From: Peromyscus leucopus
Lineage: Eukaryota; Chordata; Mammalia; Rodentia; Cricetidae
Length of the DNA stretch: 64,000 bases
Assembly (NCBI RefSeq): GCF_004664715.2
Contig: NC_051071.1
Location: 87,310,936-87,374,935 of the forward strand
Direction: 5' to 3'
Shown: positions 23,605 through 36,840 of the stretch, piece after piece
Numbering within the stretch: the first letter of the stretch is position 1
Layout of the letters: each line of letters begins with the position of its first letter
Translations under genes and position numbers: made by a program
Notes under the pieces: generated by a model
The model's database searches: none
What the model saw: the letters and a program-made list of their open reading frames with translations, nothing else
What the model was told of the DNA's origin: nothing

Positions 23605-24010
23605 GATAGTTATCTTCACTGAGAAACTGACTGGATTTAGAATAACCTGGATAGTGAGGTATACCTGTTTGTGTGTCTGTAAGGGTGGTTTGTTTGTTTT
23701 GTTTGTTTGTTTGTGAAGATTATATGCATAAGGACTCAGAAAAAATAAAGGGGAAAGTAGAGAAGAGCAGAGAGCATGGGCACCCCATTCTCTGTTCCCC
23801 AGCTTCTGTGGTGTGAATCGTCCTGCTGGACTGAACTCTGGGAGATGGTGAGTTATCACTCCTTTCTCTGCTCCCCAGCTGCTGGGCACCTTGTTCTCTG
23901 CTTCCCAGCTGCTGGGTGCCCTCTTCTCTGCTCCCCAGACACTGTGATATGAATCCTCATGCTGGGACTGAACAATCTGAGAGGTTGAGTTGACACCCCC
24001 TCCTCTTAAC
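23605..24010 (+). repeat. Diverged 'tcaacttgac'-family element with internal tandem units
   Basis: The start (ttatcttcactgagaaactg, ggatttagaataacctgg) parallels the 26105 copy. At 23789-23950 a unit of about 27-30 bp built on ttctctgctccccagctgct occurs three to four times. Boundaries are approximate. Confidence 0.45.
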
Positions 24011-24613
24011 TTATACCAGACATTTTGGTAATTGTGACAGAGAATAATACAGAAAATAACTACTAAACCTGATCACCTGGTTAGGCTCTTGGAACTGGTT
24101 TGCCAGTTCCTGAAGACACAGGCTAGAGAAGACATAGAACATTGTAAGCAGGGCTCAGAAGAGGGAAATGTTAACAGAAATGCTGGAAATAAATATGAGG
24201 TTTCTTATGGGCATAAGGACTCTGTCAGAATTTTTACTTGAGGCTATTGGAGTTACGCTCTCACAAAATAATTTGTCAATTATTTTTCTATGTTCTGAGA
24301 CTATGAACGAAAAATGAGAAGTAATTAATTAATTTAACTATCCAAATGCCAAGATAAGTTAGCCTTCAAGATGTGGCATAGATCTTGCTGGGTGCTTGCT
24401 TACAGCAGGCTTTAAAGAGATGATCAGGAAGAGAAGGTGGAGCAGGAGTATCTTAATTACATGTAGTTTGGCCGGAGAAGAAGTGAGAGGAAATTTGTAA
24501 ATAGGTTTTATAAACAAGCACTAGTGACATAAAGGAAGCCAAACAGTTGGGCTTCGCTTGGGAGGAATGCAGAAAACGGCCAGACCCTCACCTATCCCGC
24601 AAGCTAGATAGAG

Positions 24614-24843
24614 CACCGCTTCTCAACATGTGGGTCATGGCCCCCTTTGTGTCAAATGACCCTTTCCCAGGGGTTATCTAAGACCATCAGAAAACACAGA
24701 AAATACTTACATTGCAATTCATAACAGTAGCAAATTTGCAGTTATGAAGTAGCAATGAAAACAATTCATGGTTGGGGGTCACCACAACCCAAGGAACTGT
24801 ATATACTAAAGGGTTGCAGCATTAGGAAGGTTGAGAACCACTG
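24614..24843. mobile_element. URR1-type non-autonomous hAT DNA transposon
   Basis: A 230-bp element with inverted ends: CACCGCTTCTCAAC at 24614-24627 and GTTGAGAACCACTG at 24830-24843 (11 of 14 pairs). The interior contains gtgggtcatggcccccttt and gggggtcaccacaaccca, typical of rodent URR1/MER-like hAT elements. It has no transposase. I could not see a clean 8-bp target duplication. Confidence 0.85.
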
Positions 24844-25465
24844 CTCTATAGCATTGTAAATTCACTTGATGGCTTTTCCTGGAGACAGGGTATGTGTGCG
24901 GTGCTCTGTGCACACAGGGCCAACCAGAAAAGTGTGTTTCCAGAAATCAGCTACCAAAGTGCTCAGTAGGTGCTATAGCTGTGGTCCACAGAGGCCCCGA
25001 CAGGTTCCAGATGTCACCAGACCACGGTATCATCCTTATGGTGCTAATATTTTAGGCATGTAGAATTCAGGAATTAAGGAGTCATGAAGGTTTCTGCTAA
25101 TATTTTTAAAGAAAGGCCTTAGAGGTCGAGTGATATGTAGCACAGCATCTCCGAGGAGGTAACATATGTAATTGTGAAGGTGAAGCCGAGGCTGAACTGG
25201 AGACCCTGGGAAATTGGAGATGCAAGAAATATAGAACATTTGCAGAGGAGATGGGTATAACGAACAGAGCCAGCGCAAAAGAGATGCCATGTGGGTCTCA
25301 AGGCTTTGGGAGTAGGGCTGTCAATTAGAGTGACCATCATGATACTGTGCTGAATGCTAGACACTGAACTACAGAACTCCATGTTTGCCATGCTGTGTTC
25401 CAGCTCTGCTTTGATCACATCTTTCCTTTTTTCTGTCCCACAGCTTCCCTTTTGGAATGGTAATA

Positions 25466-25834
25466 TGCTGTGGGATGGTCCTTCTGTGCACTGTGAATTT
25501 GAATTACTCTCATTGGTTAATAATAAAGCTGTTGGTTAATAATACAGCAAGGCAGGATGAAGTTAGGCGGGACAATCAAACTGAGAACTGGGATGAAGAA
25601 GGGTGGAGTGGAGAGAGATGCAAGTGAGCCATCCAAGAAGCAAGACGCTAGAGGACCAGTAAAGCCACGGGCCACGTGGCAATCCATACAGGAATAGAAA
25701 TGGGTTAATTTAAAAGTGAGAGCTAGTTAATGATAAGCCTGAGCTATTGGTCGACCATTCTGTAATTAATACAAGTATTTGTGTGTTTATTTGGGACTGG
25801 CGGTTGGGACAGAAAAACTCTGCCTCCATTTACA
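25466..25834 (+). mobile_element. Solo LTR, ERVK-like, with 6-bp target duplication
   Basis: The 369-bp segment begins TGCTGTGGGATGG and ends CCATTTACA, flanked on both sides by GTAATA (25460-25465 and 25835-25840). Inside are cattggttaataataaagct and aagcctgagctattgg, which parallel the element at 60822-61171. A 6-bp duplication suits class II (ERVK-type) integration. No internal retroviral genes are attached. Confidence 0.75.
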
Positions 25835-25873
25835 GTAATATTTCCTTCATGCCATTTTATGTTGAAAGAATGG

Positions 25874-25875
<2 letters not shown>

Positions 25876-25904
<29 letters not shown>
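25876..25904. repeat. Poly(T) tract
   Basis: 29 T residues; it may be the tail of a retroposed fragment on the minus strand, though none was recognised next to it. Confidence 0.95.
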
Positions 25905-25907
<3 letters not shown>

Positions 25908-26104
25908 ATTGCACAGGTTCAGAACTTAGAGAACTGACTTGAATCTGTAGAGATCTGGACTAACATTTTTTGGAGTGTTGGAACCATTAAGATTTGAGGG
26001 CCATGGGAAGACAAACTGAATGCATTTTGTATTGTGAAATGATCTGTTTGTGGGGCCGAGGTAGAATATTCAAAGTGACACGTTTGGTTGTCGAGGAAAC
26101 AAGA

Positions 26105-26462
26105 TATGGACTTGCAATGGTTATCCTCCCTGTCAACTTGACTGGGTTTAGAATAAACTAGGATACAAAAGGCACACCTCTGGGCATACATGAGGACGGT
26201 TCCAAGGGAGGAGCTGAGTGGCAAAGACCCAGCTGACTGTGGGTGGCACCATCCCTCGGCCAGAACAAAATATAAAGTGAAAAATGTCAAGGGCAATAGC
26301 GCCCCCTTTCTCTGTTTCCTCTTCAGCCACGATGTGAGCGACTCTCCTCTGCCACTGTGACAGTAGCTTGAAGAACTTGCTTCTGTGAAATCCTGAGGCA
26401 AAACAAACCTTCCCTCCCCTCACTTGTAAGGCGTTTTCAGTCACAGTGACAAAAAGTTACTA
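26105..26462 (+). mobile_element. Rodent MaLR-like LTR, 'tcaacttgac' family, copy 2
   Basis: Motifs ctgtcaacttgactgggttt, gactgtgggtggcaccatcc and cttccctcccctcacttgta, ending gtcacagtgacaaaaagtta. The 160-codon minus-strand ORF at 25919-26401 runs through it and is not a gene. Confidence 0.65.
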
Positions 26463-27204
26463 GTGCACTCCCTCTGAGGCAAGGAGACTTGAGATGGAAC
26501 TGGATATTGCCTGAAGTCTGTTAGTGAGAAGAGCAAGCAATGGCTGAACTGTGTCTATCTGGGTGCCACAGTGGCTGTGGATGCAAATTAGTTACTCAAA
26601 GAGGAGTATTAATACTATAAATTCATTAATGCATCCTACATCCTTTTCCCTGGGACAATTTGCCAGGTGTGGGAAATGTATAATTTAAAAGTAAGACATC
26701 CAATTTTGTTGTCTCTAAAATTGGCATTTCCAGCCTTTCCTCTTGCCACCGTGAGGTTGAATACAGGTTACAGCTGAAAATAAACAATCATATCTTATGA
26801 AACTCTTTATATTTAGGATGTAAGTGTCAAAAAAAAGTGTATGGCATTAACACATGCAAGGGGATATTTCAGATGGTCCTCGGGTGCATTGTCAGCAAAA
26901 CCCATAAAGGTACAAAGGTACAAAGGTGTGTTAGACTCTGTAGCTAACAAGCTGGAGATTTTTGCACACTGGCTTTAATCAGAGCCATTCTAGCAGATAA
27001 TTACACTGCTGCCATGCTGAACTTGGAGGATTTAATGCTGAAAATGAATGAGAAAAGAGATTCTAGCTGGAGGCACGGATTGTTGACCTCTGCATTAGCC
27101 TGGTGACCAGAGGACAAGGAAGACTTAGGTTTTGTTGAGGATCATGTACCCTTGACCAGATCATGTCATATTATTTCACTGGCATCTTAAATTCAGTTTT
27201 ATAA

Positions 27205-27600
27205 AACCATCATGCTGCAATAGCTAAGAAATAGAAACAACCTAGATGTCCTTCTATGAAAGAGTTGGTTGTGACAATGTGGTACATGTATACTGTGGGG
27301 TGCTATTCAACTGTAAGGAAAAAGGAAATCGTGAACTTTGCAGGTAAGTTGTGGAACTAGAAAAGATTGTCTTGAGCGAGGTAACCCAAACTGATGCACT
27401 CTCATCTGAGGCTCCTAGCTCCGAATCTTCAGATGGGAGTAACTGGAACAACTGAAGAAACCAGTAGGAAGGGGCCGTTGAGGGGAGGGGCTGGAGAGGA
27501 GTGGGAAGGGGACCACTGGTGTGCAAGTGATCTGACAGGGAAAACGGGCAGAGGAGGGGCTCTGATTATGGATAGGGGAAGGAAATAAACGTGGAAGGAG
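27205..27600 (+). mobile_element. L1 ORF2 3' terminus, Lx-like
   Basis: The sequence aagaaatagaaacaacctag, then atgtggtacatgtatac, ctattcaactgtaaggaaaa and gtaacccaaactgatgcac follows the end of rodent L1 ORF2 in the sense direction. Frames are broken. The G-rich 27460-27590 part belongs to the start of the 3' UTR. Confidence 0.7.
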
Positions 27601-27739
27601 AAAAATAGCAAAAGAACAATAAGGATGTCTGAAAAGTTATAATCATAATATTAACTACTGAAAAATAATTAATACACATAAGTCTGTCTACAAATATGCA
27701 AATATAATTTAAATGAGTTTTTCTTATCTGGGTGGACAA

Positions 27740-28799
27740 TGCTAAGACCAGAAGGCAAAAAACACAACACCAGGTATGAGAAGACTCTTTTGAGTTGCTG
27801 GTCAGGGTTGTCCAAAAGACTCCCAAAACATTACAGGTTATTGCTATTGCCCTTGGCTGCCCACTAAGATGACTGGCAGTTCCCTCTTGCTGAAGACAGC
27901 CCACAGTTCAAACATATGCCCAGAGACCCCTGAGCTAGAACTGGCCTGAATGCCCCTTCTGAGGACTAGCTTCCTTGGTACCATGTGACCTTCCAAAGGA
28001 GGGAAGCCACCAATAGTCCTACCCAGCTATGATGCTGATGAACCATGACAATGATCTTCATGGCATCATAACTCTAAGATCGAAGTAGTAATATGCATAT
28101 TTTGATGGTAAACAACAGCTCTATAATTTGACTTATACCCCGCCCAACAAGAAGGAAATCATACCTGGTACTGAAAACCTAGCCAACTCCCCAGGGCTAG
28201 TGAAGTCATGGATCTTGGAGGAGAAGATACAACTGCCACTTTATTAAGGCAGCATAATCCCCAACTACACTCTAAATATTTGTCCCTATACCCACAGATG
28301 AGTACAGTCCTCACTCCTCAACAAGGACACTTCTCTTTCCAAGAGACAGAGACCATTACAGAAAACCACAACCAGTCAAAATGCATAGTTGTAGCGCCCA
28401 GTCCCAACAGACACATCTACAAAGCAGCTCCCACATCTAAGGCTCAGGGACCATTACAGAAAAGGGAAGCTTCAGAGAGAGCCAGAGGATAGGGGAGTTT
28501 GCGGTGAAACTGTGTCTCCTAGGAATGTCAGAAGTTACAGCCATAAAGTCTCACCAACATGACTTACTGAACAAGGACAACACCAATAGACATGCCAAAG
28601 TAGATGGAGGAAAGCCAGGGAGGCTTCAACCCTACACACAGAACTACAGGCAACTAAGAAATGCTGAGTGAGAGAAAAAGTCTTCCCCAGGGAAGAGCAC
28701 ACCAACTGGGTATCCAGTACCAAATGGTCAGCCAGAACATGTACATAAAAGTTACGTCATATAGACTGAGCTATATATATTTGGGGATGTATATGTATA

Positions 28800-28850
<51 letters not shown>

Positions 28851-28985
28851 AGCATGCAATAACAATTAATGAAAAAAGAGGCCATGAATTTGAAAGAGAG
28901 CAGCAAGGGATATATGGGAGGCTTGGAGGGAAGAAAGAGAAAGGAGAAATATTTTAATTATATTATAATCTCAAAAATAAAAGTA
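27740..28985 (+). mobile_element. L1 3' UTR, Lx-type
   Basis: A long colinear match to my memory of Lx L1 3' UTRs: acaacaccaggtatgag, gcccagagacccctgagcta, agagaccattacagaaaacc, ggaccattacagaaaaggg, aagagcacaccaactgggta, and the end gccatgaatttgaaagagag with ctcaaaaataaaa. A (CA)n(TA)n run sits at 28801-28851. The element ends about 220 bp before the Mapk10 exon at 29203-29280. The last part recurs at 36655-36840. Confidence 0.8.
28801..28851. repeat. (CA)13(TA)n compound microsatellite
   Basis: CA repeat passing directly into TA repeat, inside the Lx 3' UTR. Confidence 0.95.
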
Positions 28986-29202
28986 TTATTTAGAAAAATG
29001 ACAACATTATGCTTGCTTATTAGAATCAGAATGACCAGAAGAATGCATGGTTTCAAAAGAAAAAAATTAGTGCAACATAGGGAAATGGTCATATGTTGTC
29101 TGTTCCCAGGCTCTGTAAGCAATTTTGTCTCTGACTATACCCTTCAAAAGCCAGGAAAATACACAAGTACTAGCATCTTGGTTATTCACAGAGAGTGAGT
29201 AC

Positions 29203-29280
29203 CTGAAGGAGAGGGCTGTCCTTTCACTACGCCATTTTTAGTCTTTTCTTCTGAGTTCATTACTTCCTTGTAGATAAGTT
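29203..29280 (-). CDS. Mapk10: Mapk10 (JNK3) coding exon, C-terminal helix (78 bp)
   Basis: This exon is too short and too interrupted in frame to stand out as an ORF, but it was found by looking for the missing JNK3 segment. Read on the minus strand from 29280 it completes a Glu codon and then gives LIYKEVMNSEEKTKNG and VVKGQPSPS, leaving one G for the last exon. The acceptor is GTTTCTTACAG and the donor is TCAG|GTACTCAC. The 78-bp length agrees with what I recall for this JNK exon. It encodes the long C-terminal helix and the start of the flexible tail. The NSEEKTKNG wording is JNK3-type. Reading through the donor would give only a few residues before a stop, so there is no evidence for an alternative end here. 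Confidence 0.96.
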
Positions 29281-32486
<3,206 letters not shown>

Positions 32487-32926
32487 AGGTGGGGGGGGGG
32501 GGTCAAGATCATGATGGGGAAATCCTCAGGGGCAACTGAACCAAGCTCGTATGAACTCATGAACATTAGACCAACAGCTGTGGAACCTGTATGAGACGGG
32601 ACCAGACCCTCTGCACATGGGAGACAGTTGTGCAGCTGGGTCTGTTTGAGGGCGACAGGCAGTGTGATCAGGATCCATCCCTGGTGCATGAGCCTGCTTC
32701 CTGGATCCCATTACCTATGGTCGGACACTTCGCTCACCCTTGATGCAGCAGGGAGGGCCTTGGTCCTGCCTCAACTGAATGTACCAGGTTTAGCTGTCCC
32801 CTCATGGGAGAACTTACCCTTTTGGAGGAGGAGATGAGGGGGAGAAGGGGAGGGGGAGTGGGAGGAGGAATGAGAAGGGGATCTGTTGGTATGTAAAATG
32901 AATTTAAAAAAAATTAAAAAAAGATT
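32487..32926 (+). mobile_element. L1 3' UTR fragment, older copy
   Basis: It follows the same order as the 14745 copy at lower identity: gaactcatgaacattagacc, ccagaccctctgcacatggg, gtgatcaggatccatccctg, gagggggagaagggg, and the end ttggtatgtaaaatgaattt plus A-rich tail. A G14 run lies at its start. Confidence 0.75.
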
Positions 32927-34237
32927 TTCTCACACATTCTTGCTTCTGTGTTAGATTCATTATCCCAGAAGCCACAACCAGAGCCAATTTTATTCAGATA
33001 CAGCCAGCAGAGCAGTGCTACTCAGTGGTCAGCACGTGGACAGTGAGGCAAAGGGAGGCTTGGCTGCACCCCAGGACCCCAGGGAAAGCCCCCAGACACT
33101 GACTGTGCACAGCGGAGGGACTGGAGAATCAGCGCTGCACTGGGGCTGCCTGGAGGACTGTCTCCTCCTTCAAGCCATAAAGGACTTACAAAGGAATACA
33201 TTGATTTCCTGGAAAAAGAAGGCAAAACGGGAGCCGTTTTTGAATATATATGAGACTGTTCTAAACTCAGTTCGGCAGAGCAGAGTCTGGACTTGAAGAG
33301 AGATTTTGTCACGCGGCAGCTTGTCTGCTCTGCCTCTCCCTGAGAATGTGTGAGGCGGTATTAGACCTGCAGGACAGCATGCTCAGACCTTTGTGCCTCG
33401 CTGGCTCTCCTCCTTCCTCTCAAAAAAGACTGAGCTCAGGATGCTGTGTGACTGGCCTCCCCACAGAGGAGATTTTTCCATACAAGTTTCAAAATTGAAC
33501 ATGACTTAAGAGTATAGCTCCTGCCAAAGTGCATAAATGTCATTTTCTGCAACAAGGCTATTTTGAGGAGGCTTTTCTTGGCGCTTCAGCATGCAAATGT
33601 TACTGGTGTCCAAAGCACTAAGCACAGACTCTAACCACAGACTACAGAGGAAGCAAAGCGCTAAGTCTAGGATCTTTGCTTTCAATAAACCAAGAGCAAT
33701 GTTGGAAACCTTTGTGTTTGTGGTTACCATCCTAACATATGAGTCCTCTGGGTTTTTGTTTTGCTTTTCTATTTTTAAAGTCTGGGTTTTTATTTTGATT
33801 TGAGGTTTTCCTGAAGAGAGGAAGCAGATGTTACCTATAGTGGGAGGGTGCATTAACACAAACATGTCACCTAAATGACAGTATAAAAGAGTTCTTGGCA
33901 ACAATTTAAAGACAGTAGAGTCATAAGCCGCATACTCATACACTCGTGCTTAGGAAACAGTTGTTAGCACGTGATATTCCCTAGTAACCCTGCTTTCACT
34001 TGCAGAGGGAATGTTCGGTGTTTGGTTAGTGAGGTATTCTCTTTCTCAACCTTAGTATGTAGGAAGGATTTTCCATCAGTAAGGAAAATCCTATATAAAA
34101 AAAAAAAAAAAGAAAGAAGGAACAAGGGCAAAGAAACATGGAGATGTAGAGAATCACACCTTCACCATGAGTTAGTAAATATTAGCATCCATTTATTAAC
34201 CTATTAAATTCATTTATTCAATAAAAAGCTTAGGTTG
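32927..34237. other. Intron, no feature recognised
   Basis: The part 33000-33480 is more GC-rich than its surroundings and holds opposing ORFs of about 95 codons, without recognisable domains. An A15 run occurs near 34098. Confidence 0.4.
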
Positions 34238-34600
34238 TGTGATGGCTAGTGTTAATTGTCAACTTAACCGGACCTAGACTCTCCTGGGGAGGTGGGCATC
34301 TTTGCATGTCTGAAGGGAATTATTATGAAGAGAAAGACCCATCTGAATTGTGGGTAGGATCTTCTCCTGGGCAGGGGGTCCTGGCCTGTAGCAAATGAAG
34401 AAGGAAAGCTGAATATTAGCATGTATCCACTGGTCCCTGGTCCTGAGAGTGAATATAACATAACAAACTTGTTCAGGCTCCCTGCACCTTGACCTCTCTC
34501 CATGATGGACTGTACCCTTGAACTAGCAGCCAGAATAAATGCTTAAATGGCTTCTGTCAGAATATTTTATCTTATCAACAAGACAAGAAACTAAGACTGG
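34238..34600 (+). mobile_element. Rodent MaLR-like LTR, 'tcaacttgac' family, copy 3
   Basis: It starts gtgatggctagtgttaattg and tcaacttaaccggacct, continues with catgatggactgtaccctt and ccagaataaatgctt, and ends gacaagaaactaagac. Confidence 0.7.
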
Positions 34601-36654
34601 TGCTGAACATGTACCAGACTATACTTAAAAATGATATTTCAAACTGGAATTATTTGGCTGCCAAACTCAATGATATCACATTTAAAGAGTTTTTCATTCT
34701 TCAAAACTGCTACAATATACAGAAGGATGTAATTAAATTTGAGACAGCATCTAAAATGTTGGAAAATATAATGAATTATCTTCAATACCAATATTGATAC
34801 TGTGTATGACCAAAAGAAAAAGGAGTAAGTGTGACCGGGGAAAACATACAGGTCTTACTTATATTCTCTCAATTATCTTTGAGAGGTTAATAAATGAAGA
34901 TCATTATTATCTTTCTAGTTAGGATTAAGCTCCTTTATTTTCTGAGAAGCCGTAATTGTCTAGGCTGCTTCTACACACCTTAATAATCCTCAGAATCAAG
35001 AAACTGTGGTGAATTTTCAAATATATAACTTAAAGTCAGATGACTAATTAATGATATAATTTTTATTAAAATCCAAGTGTAAAGAATTATCCAGACACAG
35101 TGGATTTAGTTCTAAAATAAATTATGTTTTAGAAGAACATAGACATATAGCCAACGCGGTAACCACATTTCCCACTTTGCCCAAAAGAATGCTCATGTCC
35201 TTTTAGTTACTAGGACACTTTGCTGTCCTCACTATGTTAAGATGATGAACTGGGAGATAAACTGGTGTGTTGTGAGATGCTATGTTAGAGATCTGAGATA
35301 TATAATTGCATGACAAATTAAAGATAGATGAATATTTTCCCATAACTCAGGTTTAAACTATTACATAATATCCCTAAGTTTTGCTTCTCCAAGAAGGCAT
35401 GGCAGCATTTTCTTCCAATTTTTCAAATACTTTTTAGAATGTAAAACTCAGAATTGGGGAGGTGACTAAGTCAGAGGTTCTGAGTGATGACTGCTCTTCC
35501 AAAGGGCTCGAGTTCAGTGAGTAAACCTTTTTTTTTAAAAGGATGTAATATTTAGCTCTCGGAAGAAATAGTGTAAGAGAGTGCCGGTCTCCACACACAC
35601 CAGGGGTGGAGGAGCACATGGCCACTTGTTATTCTGTGCTGTGCTGACTGGAGGGAGTCACTCTTTACTGAAGGGTTCTCTCTACCACCGCCTTCTCATT
35701 CTCCAGTTCACCACTACAAGAGGAAATCTCTTTCTTTTCACTTCATTGTGTCCCACATTTTTAAACAGAACTTCTCTGTTGAGCATCATGTGTCGATTCA
35801 TTCTGTGCTAATCTTCTAAACAATGCTGGTTTGGGTGGTTTCACGTAAGTTACTGAAGAGAGTTTGGCACTCTTGGGTCATTTTGCAAATGAAAATACAG
35901 AAACACAGAAAAAGTCATGATTTTCATGATCAGAGAGGTAATTAGAACAAAGCCATGGATAAATCTTAAAGTTTCCCACAGGAAAAGACAGAGTGAATGA
36001 ATCCTTATGAGTTCCAGAAATATTAAATTGGATAATTTCACACTTGCAAAATATTTTAATTAGGGCAAGTTTTAGCCTGCGACTCTAATTTCTAATTTCT
36101 GTCCCAGTGTTCTGTTAGTTCACATGTGTAGCTATATCTGGAAACCATCACACAACGGTCAACTCTTAGGTTCCTAAATGCTTTCCATCAGAGTATCTTG
36201 GACATCAATACTTCTCCACCGATTCTTAAAGCAGAAGAGAAACAGCAACGGGAAACCTAAGCTGAGCAAAGTTCTTCCTTTTATGCATTTTGTGCTAACA
36301 GGATATCCAGCTTTGAATCTGACATTTTGACGTTTTCTTCTATAACGGTCTTGTCCTGACCTATTGAACAATCATCCAACCTTTGGTGTTTGCTTCGAGC
36401 CTGTTGTCCTAATCAGGCTTCTCCATCTTTCTCTTTACCTCTGCCCTTCAAAATATGTCAATAAAAGACTTACAGCAGCATGTGTGTGCATCCGGTATTA
36501 AGGCAAGAGGTATCGAAAAGTAAATGATATCCTACTAAACTGAAACATGCTTTGTTTTCCTCTTATAAAGCTTGGCAGCTTATTACTAAAAATGCATGTC
36601 TTGTTGAAAATTTTTAAATAAGAAAGGTATTTTAAAAAAGAAAAAAGAGAGTTA
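34601..36654. other. AT-rich intron, one B2/B3 remnant
   Basis: A short B2/B3-like piece (gggaggtgactaagtcagag, gactgctcttccaaagggct) lies at about 35456-35520. Otherwise no feature was recognised. Confidence 0.4.
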
Positions 36655-36840
36655 TATTTAAGAATTTATATTTACATACATACACACATATGCATGCAAT
36701 AACAATTAACAAAATAAGAAGTCATGAATTTGAAAGAGAACAAGAAAGGATATGTAGGAAGTTTGGAGGGAGGAACAGAAAGGGAGAAAAGTTGTAATTA
36801 CATTGATCTTAAAAATAAAAACAGTAAATAGAAAGACAAA
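36655..36840 (+). mobile_element. L1 Lx-type 3' end, short copy
   Basis: It repeats the end of the 27740-28985 element: catgcaataacaattaa, gtcatgaatttgaaagagaa, gtttggagggagg and a final cttaaaaataaaa. Strongly 5'-truncated. Confidence 0.8.

Noticed and set aside
23191..23889. 232-codon minus-strand ORF, the longest in the window
   Set aside because: No recognisable domain, it crosses a diverged repeat with tandem units and a (gttt)n run, and has no splice or poly(A) context.
25919..26401. 160-codon minus-strand ORF
   Set aside because: Largely antisense to a MaLR-like LTR.
33506..33943. 145-codon minus-strand ORF in sense with Mapk10
   Set aside because: No JNK-like residues, no convincing exon boundaries, and the flanking exons already join in phase without it.
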